A stretch of DNA of 64,000 nt from Nannocystis pusilla (GTDB lineage Bacteria; Myxococcota_A; Polyangia; Nannocystales; Nannocystaceae): assembly GCF_026626665.1 (NCBI RefSeq), contig NZ_JAPNKE010000002.1, forward strand, positions 9,010,001 to 9,074,000, in the 5' to 3' direction. The position numbers and the translations under genes are program-made. Shown piece by piece: positions 1-13,458 of the stretch. The notes beneath the pieces were generated by a model, which was not told the origin of the DNA, ran no database searches, and saw nothing but the letters and a program-made list of their open reading frames with translations. Within the stretch, counting starts at the first letter, position 1; each line of letters begins with the position of its first letter.

Positions 1-1
1 C

Positions 2-2273
2 GGCCTGGTCCACGCGGAGAGCAGCCCCGCGCTGCCGCTCGGCGGCATCGACGTGCGCACCTCGGTCACCGGCCTGCCGACGATCTCCCGCATGTCGACC
101 CAGCCGTCGGGCCCGCCGTTCAGCTCCACCGGCAGCGGCCAGACCGACCGCGGCGACGTGCTCGACATCCGCCTCACCCGCGCCGGCAAGGCCCTCGGCA
201 CGCCGGCGTACATGTCGCCCGAGCAGCACTTCGGCGACGAGGCGGTCGGCCCGGCGTCGGACCAGTTCAGCTTCGGCACGACGCTCTACGAGGCGCTGTA
301 CGGCACGCGCCCGTTCCCAGGGGCGACGTGGGAGGAGATCAAGCGCGAGGTCCGGCGCGGGATCGTGCCGCCGCCGCCGCGTGAATCGGCGGTGCCGGGG
401 CGGATCTTCCGCATCATCGTCCGCAGCCTCGCGCCGACGCCGGACATGCGCTGGCAGAGCCTCGAGCACATGCTCGACGCGCTGGGGCGCGACCCGCGAA
501 AGTCGATGCTGCGAGCGGCGGGCATCGTCGCGGTCGCGGGCGCGGCAGCGATCGGCAGCTACGCGTTCGCGCTGTCGCAGCGCGAGGCGTCGATGCAGTG
601 CAACGGCCTGGCCGCGGAGCTGGCAGGGGTGTGGGACGACGCGCGCTCGCGGGCGGCGGAGCGGGCCTTCGTCGCCACCGGCTCGCCGTTCGCGGCCGAC
701 ACCTGGCGCCGCGTCGACGGGCGCCTCGACGCCTACGCGACATCATGGACCGAGGGCCGCACGCAGGCGTGCGAGGCTCACGCCAGCGGCTCGCAGTCGA
801 CCCCGCTGTTCGACCGCCGCACCGCCTGCCTGTCGCGCCGCCGCGCCTATCTGTCGGCGCTGGTCGACGTGTTCATCGCCGCCGATCGCTCGGTGATCGA
901 GAACGCGGTGCAGGCGACCGCGGCGTTGCCGAGCCTCGAGTCGTGCGCCGACGCCGACGCGCTGCTGGCCGCCGTCGCCCCGCCCGACGATCCGCATGCA
1001 GCAGCCCAGGTCGAGACGCGGCGCAGCCAGCTCGCGCGAGCGGCCGCGCTCGAGGGCACCGGGCAATACACCGAGGGACTGCAGCTCGCCCGTGAGGTCC
1101 GCGCGGCCGCGGAGGAGTTGCATTACCCGCCGCTCACCGCCGAGGCCGCGCTCGGCGAGGGCACCCTGCTCATGGCGGTCGCGCGGGTCGACGAGGCGGA
1201 GGCGGCGTTGACCGCGGCGCTCAAGCTGGGGATCGTCCACGGCCTCGACGCGATCGCGGCGGAGGCCGCAGCCAAGCGGATCTTCGTCGTCGGCGATGGT
1301 CAAGGCCGACGCCAGTTCGCCCTCGACGACCGACCCGTGGCCGAAGCGCTGGCGGAGCGGGCCGACGACGTCCGGATCGCTGCGCTCCTCCACAACAACC
1401 TCGGCGCCGTCTACGAGCGCGAGAACGCCGACCTTCAGGCGCGTGAGCACTATATGCGCACGCTGGAACTGCTCGGCCGTAACGTCGGTCCGCCCGACCC
1501 GCTGATGGCGATCGTGCATCACAACCTCGGCGGGCTGCACCAACGTTACGGCCGCCTCGCGGAGGCTCGCGAGCATTTCGTCCGCGCCCGCTCGCTGTTC
1601 TCGGAGCTGCTCGGCGAGCGCCACCCGATCGTCGCTCACCCGATCGCCAGCCTGGCCGAGGTCGACCAGCTGGAGGGCAACTCGACGCGGCCGCCGACAA
1701 CTACGCCCGCGCCCTCGCGCTCATGGAGGAGTTCTACGGGGCCGAGCACCTGTACCTCCTGCAGCCGCTCGGCGGCGTGGCGGAGCTCCACGCCACGCGG
1801 GGTGACAAGGCGGCGGCGGTGGCCGCATACACTCGCGCCGTCGCCATCGGCGAGCGAGCGGGCACGACGCACCCGTATTACAGCCGGGCCCTGGTAGGGA
1901 TGGCCGAGCTCGTCCCGATCGCCGAGGCGCGCAGCTTGCTGGCTCGCGCCATCGCGGCGTACGAGGCCGACGGCGGGCCCAAGAACCCCGCGATCGCGCC
2001 GGTGGCCGTACGCGCCGGCCAGCTCGCGTTCCAGGCGAACGACCTCCTGGCGGCGCGTCAGTGGTTCGAGCGAGTGCTGGCTGATGCGACAGGTGCAAAA
2101 GACCAGCTCGAGTCTCGCTCGCTCGCGGCCCTGGAGCTCGCTCGCCTGCTCCTCGACGCCGGCGAGCGTCAGCGCGCTTGCTCCTGTTGATCGACGCGCG
2201 CGTCGGCCTCACGGGCGAAGCGCACAAGGCCGAGCTCGCGGAGCTCGAGGCTGCCTGCGCGCGCGGAGCGTGA
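2..2273 (+). CDS. Ser/Thr protein kinase with TPR domain (5' partial, frame-disrupted)
   Basis: Membrane-anchored Hanks-type kinase, expected to phosphorylate proteins in the cytoplasm. The window opens inside the catalytic domain: the first residues, GLVHAE, match the end of the DFG-GLVHA segment in the next gene. The activation-loop/APE region reads GTPAYMSPEQHFG, then comes the C-lobe, one transmembrane helix (about 155-175 residues in, before LSQREASMQC) and a long TPR region (ALLHNNLGAVYERE and similar). The frame breaks twice: near 1683 (after EVDQLEGN, resuming at MEEFYGAEHLYLLQPL) and near 2188 (after GERQRACS, resuming at LLIDARVGLTGEAH). The stop is the TGA at 2271-2273. It is a close paralogue of the kinase beginning 34 bp downstream, so the pair is probably a tandem duplication and cotranscribed. 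The breaks look like base-call errors but could mark decay. Confidence 0.85.
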
Positions 2274-2307
2274 GCCGCATGTTCGGCTATGATCGCGCGC
2301 CTCGCCC

Positions 2308-5017
<2,710 letters not shown>

Positions 5018-5505
5018 GAAGTCGGCCCCGGTCCCGTGCTGGCCTCGTCCGCACCGCGATGCGCTGCCGGCCGAGCGCAGGTCCTCCGTAGACGACGAAG
5101 CGGTGCGCCGAGGCGACCCCGTGGCGCGCACCTCTCGGGCGAGGCGGGTGGGCGTCGCTCGCGGCCTGCACCTGCTGCCGACGCGCCCGCGGTTCCTTGC
5201 CTCGGCCGTCGCTTCAAGCGGCCGGCAGCGCCGCTGCGCGGCGTCGGCGCAGGTGGGCGCGCCAGAGGCTCACGAGCAGCAGGGTCAGCATGGCGGGGAC
5301 GCGGGAGATCGCACGATTTCAGAATAGCGGAAATTCCTCTCGTGCCATGGAGCCGGCTGAGCTCGCTCGCAATTTCCTCCCTCTGCCTGCAGACCCTCGA
5401 ACAGCCCCGTGCGGCCGCGCCTGCCGCCCTGGCGCAAGCCTCGCATGGGACGCCGCTCTTGTTCATCGACTTGAAAATTCCATTTTAATGAAATACTGTG
5501 ATGGC
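5018..5505. other. Intergenic region, no convincing gene
   Basis: The stretch between the second kinase and the DUF2325 gene has short overlapping open frames but none with recognisable protein sequence. A short minus-strand peptide around 5213-5291 (MLTLLLVSLWRAHL...) is hydrophobic then Arg-rich and might be the tail of a lost membrane protein. The right end becomes AT-rich and holds the promoter described next. Confidence 0.5.
5471..5499 (+). promoter_or_regulatory. Sigma70-type promoter giving a probable leaderless transcript
   Basis: TTGAAA (5471-5476) is separated by 17 bp from TACTGT (5494-5499) in an unusually AT-rich patch. The DUF2325 start codon (5506) lies only 7 bp after the -10 box, where transcription should begin, so the mRNA is probably leaderless. 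No Shine-Dalgarno sequence is present. Confidence 0.6.
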
Positions 5506-5828
5506 ATGCGCGTGGGCATCGTCGGCGGCCTCGATCGGAGCGAACAGAGCTACCAGCGCGCTGTGCGCGCGATGGGCCACGAGCTCGAGCACCACACCGG
5601 CTATATGCGGGGCCACGCTTCTCCGAGCTCGAGCGGCTCGTCGACCGCAGCGACCTCGTCGTCATCGTCACTGAGGTGAACAGCCACGGCGCGGTGCAGA
5701 CCACCCGCAAGCTGCTCCGCGAGCGCTCGCGGCCGGCGGTGCTGGTGCGCAAGCTCGGCCTGTCGCGGCTGGTCGCGCTGGTCGAGAACCACGCCTCGGC
5801 CCTGGCCGCCGAGGCACCTGCCCGCTAG
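5506..5828 (+). CDS. DUF2325 domain protein (frame-disrupted)
   Basis: Small protein of about 107 residues that begins MRVGIVGGLDRSEQSYQ, a Rossmann-like first strand and glycine loop typical of DUF2325 proteins, whose biochemical role is not established. The frame breaks near 5617. The continuation (FSELERLVDRSDLVVIVTEV... then HGAVQTTRKLLRER) completes the domain and ends at the TAG 5826-5828. Total length is 323 nt, one base short of a multiple of three, consistent with a single deletion. The gene is convergent with the L7/L12-like gene; the 118 bp between them contain two hairpins of the dispersed family. Confidence 0.75.
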
Positions 5829-5880
5829 GACAGGTCGGCATTCCGGCGCGGCCCCTCGCGCCGAACCTGCACGGCCGAAT

Positions 5881-5940
5881 CACCTGTCCCGAGAGACAGA
5901 CACTCGCCGACCTCGCCGACGCCTGTCCCGCGGGACAGGC
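5881..5940. repeat. Dispersed hairpin family: two copies between convergent genes
   Basis: The first copy (from 5881) reads ACCTGTCCCGAGAGACAG. The second (5921-5940) is the perfect 20-bp palindrome GCCTGTCCCGCGGGACAGGC, an 8-bp stem around CGCG. They sit between convergent stop codons (5828 and 5947) and could act as a bidirectional terminator. Confidence 0.7.
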
Positions 5941-5946
5941 ACCCGC

Positions 5947-7726
5947 TCAGCGCAGCTCGACCGCCGCCCCGACCTCGACGAGCGCGGCCTGCAGCCGGCG
6001 AGCGGCCGCCAGCTCGAGCTTCGCCTTGATCAGCGTCGGCGCGGACTCGACCAGGTCCTTGGTCTCCTTGAGCCCGAGGCCGGTCACTGCGCGCACCTCT
6101 TTGATCACCGAGATCTTGTTGGGCCCGACGCTCTGCAGGAACACGTCGACCTCGGCGGGCTCGCTGCGGCGCCACATCTCCCGCACCTCGACCGTGGCCC
6201 CGAGCGCGATCAGCTTGTGCGCCAGCGCCTCGGCCTCCGGGCGACCGATGCCGTCGCGCAGCAGCGCGCCTGGCGTTTCGGACAGGTCCTTGGCCTCCTT
6301 GAGGCCGCAGCCGAGCTCCTCGCGGATCGTCTTGATCACCATGATCTTCTGCGGCCCGCAGGCGCTGAGGATCACGTCGCACGGCGTCGTCGCGTCGGGG
6401 ACGTCGTCCTCGTCGTCCTCCTGGCCCGCGCCCCACGCCGGGCTGCGGACCTCGACGCGCGCGCCCACGGTCGTCAGCGCCTGCGCGAGCGCCCGCGCCT
6501 CGCCGCTGTCGAGGCCGTCCTTGATCAGGACGTCGGTCGACTCGGCCAGGTCCTTGGCCTCCTTGAGCCCGAGCGCGGTGGCCTCGCGGATGAGCTTGAT
6601 GACGCTGATCTTGTGCTCGCCGCAGGACCGCAGCACCACGCCGTAGCCGACCGTCGGCTCGGGCAAGCGCGCCGGCTCCGGCGCCGCCTCGCCGCGGATC
6701 GACACGCGCGCGTCGACGGCCGTCAGCGCCTGCGCGAGCGTCCGCGCCTCGGCCTCGCGCAAGCCAGCCTTGATCGTCACGTCGGTCGACTCCGACAGGT
6801 CCTTGGCCTCCTTGAGCCCGAGCCCCGTGGCCTCGCGGATCAGCTTGATCACGTCGATCTTGCGCGTGCCGAAGTGGTGCAGCACCACCTCGAAGCCGCC
6901 GGTCGCGCTGACGGGCAGGGGCGCCGCCGGGGCCGCGCTGCGGACCGAGGCGCGCGCGTCGACGGCGGTGAGCGCCTGCGCGAGCGACCGCGCCTCCGGC
7001 TCGCTCAGGCCCTGCTTGACCACCGCGTCGGTCGACTCGGACACGTCCTTGGCGTCCTTGAGCGTGAGCCCCGTGTGGTCGCGGATCACCTTGATCACGT
7101 CGAGCTTGCGCGGGCCGCACTGGTGAAGGATCACCGCCAAGCCCCCGCCGGACGGGCTCGTCGCCGCCCCCGGGCGCGCCGGCTCGCTGCTCGCCGCGCC
7201 CCACGTCACCGCCGACTCGCCGCTCACCGCCCGCTCCGGCGGCGCGCTGCTCGTGGGCGCGGACGTCGACGGTCGCTCCGGCCTCGACCAACTCGTGGCG
7301 CAGCGCCTCGGCCTCGTCCTGACCGATCCGCCGGCGCACCAGGCACGGCGCGTCGTCGACCAGCTCGACCGCCTCGCGCAGCCCGAGGCCCATCATCATC
7401 TTCAGGGCGCGCACGACGTTGATCTTGCTCGTGCCCTTGTCTTGCAGATACACGTCAAAAAACTCGGGGGCCGGAGAGGCGCCATGGGTCCGCAGCTCGA
7501 CGGTCGCGCCGGCGGCGCTCAGCTTGACGCGCAGCGCCTCGGCCAGGGCGGGGGCGATCCGCGTGCGGACCGTGCTCGGCGTGCGTGCCACCAGCTTGGC
7601 GGCCGCCGCCGGCTCGAGGCCCGTCATCGCTCGCACCACCTCGGTGACCGCCGCCGGGTTCGACCCGGCGTGGCGCAGGATCACGTCCTGCGGGATCACT
7701 TCGCCCGACTGGCCTCCGACCGTCAT
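5947..7726 (-). CDS. Protein of seven tandem ribosomal L7/L12 C-terminal-like domains (frame-disrupted)
   Basis: About 590 residues made almost entirely of repeats of 65-70 residues, each like the C-terminal domain of ribosomal protein L7/L12 (pattern: K-I-x-V-I-K-x-I-R-E-x-T-G-L-G-L-K-E-A-K-D-L, then an acidic/Ala helix, then G-A-x-V-E-V-R). I count seven copies: two before a frame break near 7250 and five after it. The L7/L12 N-terminal dimerisation domain is absent. In ribosomes this C-terminal domain recruits translational GTPases; what a chain of seven does is unknown. The start at 7726 is preceded by GGAGGGCGAGCG, a good ribosome-binding site. Linkers are Ala/Pro-rich. It might bind GTPases, regulate translation, or use the fold for something unrelated. 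Confidence 0.85.
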
Positions 7727-7845
7727 CGCTCGCCCTCCACGGGCGACGATACCCGAATCGCCGCCGGACCGGCGCGCCGACCGGCAGCGAGCGCGAGCGC
7801 ACCATTCGGGGCCCGCGGTGCTCTCGGGGTACCTGTAGGGCGATC

Positions 7846-8086
7846 GACCTGTCCTCGCGGGCATCCGCATCCCGGGCGGCGTGCGGTCGAGGCCGAGCTC
7901 GCGCGTCCGGCGAGTGCCCGGTCGTGCGGGGCGATCTGCCGCCGCCAGCGAGCGACCTGTCCTCGCGGGCATCCGCATCACGGCGGCGTGCGGTCGAGGC
8001 CGAGCTCGCGCGTTCGGTGGGTAACCCGGTCGTGCCGGGCGATCTGTCCGCCGGCGAGTCGCTAGCGACATGTCCTCGGGGACATC
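7846..8086. repeat. Tandem repeat block built on the dispersed hairpin
   Basis: Units beginning GACCTGTCCTCGCGGGCATC start at 7846 and 7954 (108 bp apart). A third element, GACATGTCCTCGGGGACATC, starts at 8067 (113 bp on). The first two units share long internal sequence (GTGCGGTCGAGGCCGAGCTC). The third is a clean hairpin: ATGTCC, TCGG loop, GGACAT. The block fills the gap between the sigma54 activator stop (8091) and the L7/L12-like start. Confidence 0.8.
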
Positions 8087-8090
8087 CGAC

Positions 8091-9560
<1,470 letters not shown>

Positions 9561-9585
9561 CGCGCAGGGCAGTGTAGCGCACCGG

Positions 9586-9623
9586 CACTGAAATATCAGT
9601 GCGATGTCACTGAAACTTCAGTG
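9586..9623. promoter_or_regulatory. Twin 16-bp palindromes, candidate operator
   Basis: CACTGAAATATCAGTG (9586-9601) and CACTGAAACTTCAGTG (9608-9623) are two near-identical palindromes, 22 bp centre to centre (two helical turns). They lie 26-63 bp upstream of the activator start and about 120 bp upstream of the ferredoxin start. Spacing and symmetry fit cooperative binding of a dimeric regulator, plausibly the adjacent Fis-type activator. Confidence 0.65.
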
Positions 9624-9740
9624 CCCTCGCCTCGAGCCTCGAGCTCCGTTCCCAAGTGCTTGTATTTGCCGTGGTTCTTCCTCGTCGCCGGCCGGCGCGA
9701 GGCGTGCTGGGGGCAGCCCGCAGAGGAGAAATTTCAAACG

Positions 9741-10043
9741 ATGCCCCACGTCATCACCCGTCACTGCGCCGGCACCTGCGACACGGCCTGCGCCCAGGCC
9801 TGCCCGATCGATTGCATCCACGGGCCGATCGCCGACGCCACCCTGCGCTCGGTGCCCGCGGCCGAACGCGGCGTGCGCTTCCCCGGGGTCCAGCTCTACA
9901 TCGATCCGGACGAATGCATCGACTGCGGCTGCTGTGTGGCGGTGTGCCCGGTATCGGCGATCCACATGGACTGCGACGTGCCGCTCGAGCTGCGGGACGA
10001 CATCGAGGCCAACGCGCGCTTCTTCGGCCGGCGCGGGCGATGA
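9741..10043 (+). CDS. 4Fe-4S ferredoxin
   Basis: A 100-residue iron-sulfur protein for low-potential electron transfer in the cytoplasm. The N-terminal cluster region has CDTACAQACPIDCIHGP and the C-terminal region the classic CIDCGCCVAVCP. The spacing of the first set resembles seven-iron or FdxA-type ferredoxins rather than a symmetrical 2x[4Fe-4S] protein. The start at 9741 follows GAGGAGA, a good ribosome-binding site, with the palindrome GAAATTTC in the spacer. The gene is divergent from the sigma54 activator, which may control it. The redox partner is not evident from the neighbours. Confidence 0.88.
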   Translation: MPHVITRHCAGTCDTACAQACPIDCIHGPIADATLRSVPAAERGVRFPGVQLYIDPDECIDCGCCVAVCPVSAIHMDCDVPLELRDDIEANARFFGRRGR

Positions 10044-10119
10044 ACCGCGCCGACGCCGCGGGCGCGGGCCGTCCGCTCGACGCGTGACGGGGCGGCGCGG
10101 GGCTTTGTACACTCTCGGC

Positions 10120-10891
10120 GTGCTCCGCCGCGTCGTCGCTGCTCGTTATGTGGTCCCGCTGCGCGAGGGCGGCTCGTTACCCGCGGTCGTCGAGGCCGAG
10201 GACGGCCGCTCTTACGTCGTCAAGTTTCGCGCCGCCGGTCAAGGCGCGCGCCCTGATCGCCGAGGTGGTGGTCGGCGAGCTCGGGCGCACGCTCGGCTTG
10301 CCGGTGCCGGAGCTGGTGATCATCGAGCTCGACGCGGCGGTCGGCCGCAACGAGGGCGACCCGGAGATCCGCGACCTCGTGGTGGCGAGCGCCGGCGACA
10401 ACGTCGGCATGGCGTTCCTGGCCAGCGCGATCGGCTTCGACCCGGCGGCCAAGCCGAAGCTCGACCCCATGCTCGCGGCCCGGATCGTCGCGTTCGACGC
10501 GTTCGCGCAGAACATGGACCGCACGGCCAAGAACACCAACCTGTTGTGGTGCACCGGCCAGCTGTGGCTGATCGACCACGGCGCGGCGCTCTATTGGCAG
10601 CACGACTGGGACGGCGGCATGGATGGCGCCGACTCGAAGTTCCCGCTGATCGCCCGCCACGTGCTGCTGCCGTGGGCGGGCCCGGTCGCCGCCGAGGCGG
10701 AGTGGCTGACCGCGGGCCTGACCGACGCGGCGATCGACGCCGCGACCGCGGAGGTGCCCGACGCGTGGTGGACGGCCCCGCCCGCGCTGCCGCCCGACGA
10801 GTACCGCGCCGCCTTCGCGGCCCGCCTGCGAGCCCGCCGCGACGCGGCGTCCGTCTACCTCGAGGAGGCCGACCGTGCGCGCGCCGTTTGA
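10120..10891 (+). CDS. HipA-like kinase family protein (frame-disrupted)
   Basis: About 257 residues. A short N-lobe (LPAVVEAEDGRSYVVKF, with the ATP lysine) is followed after a frame break near 10240 by a HipA-like catalytic core: FDAFAQNMDRTAKNTNLLW corresponds to the NxDRHxxN catalytic segment (here with T instead of H) and LIDHGAALYW to the metal-binding DxG. It is much shorter than E. coli HipA (about 440 residues) and lacks its N-terminal domain. The GTG start at 10120 is inferred from where family similarity begins. It overlaps the next gene (DUF3037) by 17 nt, a pairing known for this short HipA-like family. Substrate unknown. Confidence 0.8.
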
Positions 10892-11252
10892 TTACGCGAT
10901 CGTCCGCGTGGTGCCGCGAGTCGAGCGCGAGGAGTTCGTCAACGCCGGCGTGATCGTCCACGCGCCGACGCTCGGCTTCCTCGGCTGCGCGCTGGCCCTC
11001 GACCGCCACCGCGTGCTCGCCCTCGCGGAGAAGGTCGACCTCGAGGCGCTCACCCGCCACCTCGACGCCTTCCGCGCGGTCTGCTACGGCGACCAGGGCG
11101 CCGGCTCGATCGCCGCGCTGCCGATCTCCGAGCGCTTCCACTGGCTGGTCGCCCCGCGCAGTACGATCATTCAGACCTCGCCGGTCCACGGCGGGGTGTG
11201 CAGCGACCCCACGTTCGCCCTGCGCGACCTGTTCAAAAAGCGCGTGGCCTGA
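10875..11252 (+). CDS. DUF3037 domain protein
   Basis: A 125-residue protein with the DUF3037 signature (FDYAIVRVVPRVEREEFVNAG near the start and SPVHGGVCSDP near the end). Function is not established. It overlaps the 3' end of the HipA-like kinase gene and is surely translated from the same mRNA. DUF3037 is commonly encoded beside short HipA-like kinases, so the two probably act together, perhaps as enzyme and modulator. Whether this is a toxin-antitoxin-like unit cannot be told from sequence. Confidence 0.82.
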   Translation: MRAPFDYAIVRVVPRVEREEFVNAGVIVHAPTLGFLGCALALDRHRVLALAEKVDLEALTRHLDAFRAVCYGDQGAGSIAALPISERFHWLVAPRSTIIQTSPVHGGVCSDPTFALRDLFKKRVA

Positions 11253-11490
11253 TCGCGGCCCGGCGTCCTCGCGGAGCCGGGGCTCGGGAGAGGCCCTGTC
11301 TCCGACGCTCCGACGGCGCCTGCGACCAGGGGAAAGGTGAGACCGGCCTTAGGGCCCTGAATTCGCCGGTATGCGCGACCACGGCGATTCGATGGGTCGT
11401 CGGCTGAAAAAATGGCGTGACTCTTCTCGGCAGCCACCATGACTCGTGATTCGCGGTCGAACGGTGCGCGTGCTATCCCGTCTCGTATCG

Positions 11491-12546
11491 ATGTTGATGA
11501 AGCGAAGTGCCATTCGCGCTATTCCTGGTATCGTCACGCTCGCGCTGATCGGCGCCTGCGGGTCTCCGCTGCCCCCGGCCCAACCCGAAGAGGCCGATTA
11601 TCTGGCGCAGTGCGACCTCCCGTCCGGGCTGTCGGCCTATTGCTCGGCCTGCGCGGGGGGCAGCGCGGGGGCCTGCCTCGCGGTCGCACGCGCGTACGAG
11701 CGGGGCGAGCAGCTCGGGCGCGACCCGCTGGGGATGGTCGCCTTCGAGCGCCAGGCCTGCGACCTCGGCTCCGGCCGCGGGTGTACGAACCTGGCCGGCT
11801 CCTATCGCAGCGGCGAGGGCGTCGAGCGGCGGAGCGGGCAGGCCGACGCGCTGTGGAATTACGGCTGCGGCCTGGCGGAGCGCACCTGCAACAAAGAGCA
11901 GCTCGCCTACGAGTGCGTCGCGGCGAGCAAGTGCCGCAGCGCGCGGAACGAGCCGCTCGAGCGGCGGCACGTCGAGCAGGCCGAGGTGGCCTGCGAGGGC
12001 GGCGACCGGGTCGGCTGCGAGGTCGCGGTCGACGCGGCGATGCGCGGCCCGGAGGTCGATCCGGCGGAGATCGCCGGCCTGTTCGTCCATATGTGCGAGT
12101 CCGGCGGGGAGTTCGGCTGCGAGGCCGTGGCGATGCAGCAGTGGCTCGGGCTCGGCGTCGTCGCCGACCCCGAGGCGGCGCGGGCGACCTTCGCCCGCCT
12201 GTGCGCCGGCGGCCTGCAATCGTCGTGTCACGCCGAGCGCGGCTACATGCACCTGCTGCTGGTCGCGCCGTTCATCGCCGGGGCCGCGACGCCGTACCCG
12301 CACAAGGCGATCGCCGCCGCCGTGGCGCGGAGCCGCGGGCCGGTGAAGGACGGCGGCATGGTCGGCTTCTGCGTCGCGCCCGACGGCACCACCGACAAGC
12401 CGGTCGTCCTCGACAGCTCGGGCAGCGAGGAGGTCGACGGCGAGGTACTCGCGGCGGTCGAGACCTGGCGGTTCCCGAGCCGCCTCGACACCCCGCAGGC
12501 GGAGCTGTGCATGCAGACCGCGTTCCTGCTGCCGCGGTCCCGCTGA
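11491..12546 (+). CDS. Lipoprotein with Sel1-like repeats and a TonB C-terminal-like domain
   Basis: About 350 residues. A signal peptide with lipobox (LALIGAC) starts from M at 11491 or 11497 (an in-frame ATG at 11446 would put extra residues before the signal). Cys-rich Sel1-like repeats follow (CDLGSGRGCTNLAGSYRSG, CEAVAMQQWLGLGVVAD). The last 80 residues (GMVGFCVAPDGTTDKPVVLD...AVETWRFPS) resemble the periplasmic C-terminal domain of TonB-type energy transducers. The mix suggests a periplasmic or outer-membrane protein-interaction lipoprotein. Regularly spaced cysteines could form disulfides within the helical repeats, as in bacterial Cys-rich Sel1 proteins. Partner unknown. Confidence 0.8.
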   Translation: MLMKRSAIRAIPGIVTLALIGACGSPLPPAQPEEADYLAQCDLPSGLSAYCSACAGGSAGACLAVARAYERGEQLGRDPLGMVAFERQACDLGSGRGCTNLAGSYRSGEGVERRSGQADALWNYGCGLAERTCNKEQLAYECVAASKCRSARNEPLERRHVEQAEVACEGGDRVGCEVAVDAAMRGPEVDPAEIAGLFVHMCESGGEFGCEAVAMQQWLGLGVVADPEAARATFARLCAGGLQSSCHAERGYMHLLLVAPFIAGAATPYPHKAIAAAVARSRGPVKDGGMVGFCVAPDGTTDKPVVLDSSGSEEVDGEVLAAVETWRFPSRLDTPQAELCMQTAFLLPRSR

Positions 12547-12924
12547 ACGGCCGACGCGAGCGTGACCCGGATGAGCCCCGCGATCGGGCGCCCCCGGCGT
12601 CCTCGCCGGACGAGCGCTGCGCCCCGGGCCGGTCCGCCTCGCGGCGCGCCCGCCTCGGCGCGGAGGACGGTGCGTCCGCCCATATATAAAACATGTCCGA
12701 AGGGACATTCATCGCAGTCTCCGCGCCCTCGCGCCGCCCGCCCCGGCGGCGCGTGTATTCGACGGACCGCGAATCATCGTCGTCGCGGGCGCCGCGCGAG
12801 CCGGACGGGCCCCGGGTGATGAATTCTCCGTCTCGGCCCACCCCGTGACGAGCATCCCGGTCGGTGCTCAGAATCCTCGCTGCGCCGTCGGCGAGCGACA
12901 TGGTTATCCGCGGAGAATTCGACA
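12547..12924. other. Intergenic region with one dispersed hairpin
   Basis: No credible gene. The region contains an AT-rich patch (CATATATAAA) directly before the hairpin at 12691-12708, then sequence leading to the ribosome-binding region (GCGGAGAATTCGACA) of the secreted protein gene. Confidence 0.6.
12691..12708. repeat. Dispersed hairpin: ATGTCC-GAAG-GGACAT
   Basis: ACATGTCCGAAGGGACAT forms a 6-bp stem (12693-12698 with 12703-12708) around a GAAG loop. It lies about 150 bp downstream of the Sel1 lipoprotein stop. Confidence 0.75.
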
Positions 12925-13458
12925 ATGCGCAAAGCATCGATCGTCACCGTTTCTGTGTTCTCGCTGTTCGGCTCGCTCGCCGTCGCGGCCCCGCCGCCGT
13001 TCAACAGCCTCCCGACCTTCACCGACAATGGCACGACCTTGACCGCCGCGGGCAGCCTCAACGGCCTCGGCGGCGGCGACCTCGAGATCACGATCGAGGC
13101 GACGGGCACGGAGACCGTGGTCTGCGCCGACCCCGTGGGCGTGGATCCGCCGGCGCCGACGGAGGTCGTCCTGATCGGCTCGAAGGTGGTGACGGCGACG
13201 GCCAACACGCCCGTCGCGTTCGCCGACCTGGTGTCGTCGCTCCCGCCCGCGCCGGCCTGCGCGCTGGCCGAGGGCGAGGGGCTCGCCCCGCAGCACGACG
13301 TGAGCTTCACGAAGGCGTCGCTCAAGATCCGCCCGGTCCAGACGGACCCCATGCTGCCCCCGCTGAAGATGCTGCGGTGCATCCAGTGCACGTTCAAGGC
13401 GCCCAGCGTCGACGGCCCGGCGAAGCCGCAGCACTGCCTGAGCATGACCATTTGCTGA
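12925..13458 (+). CDS. Secreted protein of unknown function
   Basis: A 177-residue protein with a clear Sec signal peptide (MRKASIVTVSVFSLFGSLAVA, cleavage probably after VAA). The mature part looks beta-rich, with few cysteines until the C-terminus, where there are several (LRCIQCTFK and a final SMTIC). I do not recognise the family. GGAGAA about 9 nt before the ATG at 12925 serves as ribosome-binding site. It probably stands alone; a tandem-repeat and hairpin region follows. Confidence 0.75.
   Translation: MRKASIVTVSVFSLFGSLAVAAPPPFNSLPTFTDNGTTLTAAGSLNGLGGGDLEITIEATGTETVVCADPVGVDPPAPTEVVLIGSKVVTATANTPVAFADLVSSLPPAPACALAEGEGLAPQHDVSFTKASLKIRPVQTDPMLPPLKMLRCIQCTFKAPSVDGPAKPQHCLSMTIC

Noticed and set aside
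5018..5505. A possible transposase C-terminus on the minus strand (CEACAR... ILKSCDLPRP)
   Set aside because: The similarity to IS91-type C-termini is too short and generic. No other part of a transposase is present.
10120..11252. A classical hipBA toxin-antitoxin locus
   Set aside because: No HipB-like helix-turn-helix gene is present. The partner is DUF3037 and the kinase lacks the usual N-terminal domain.
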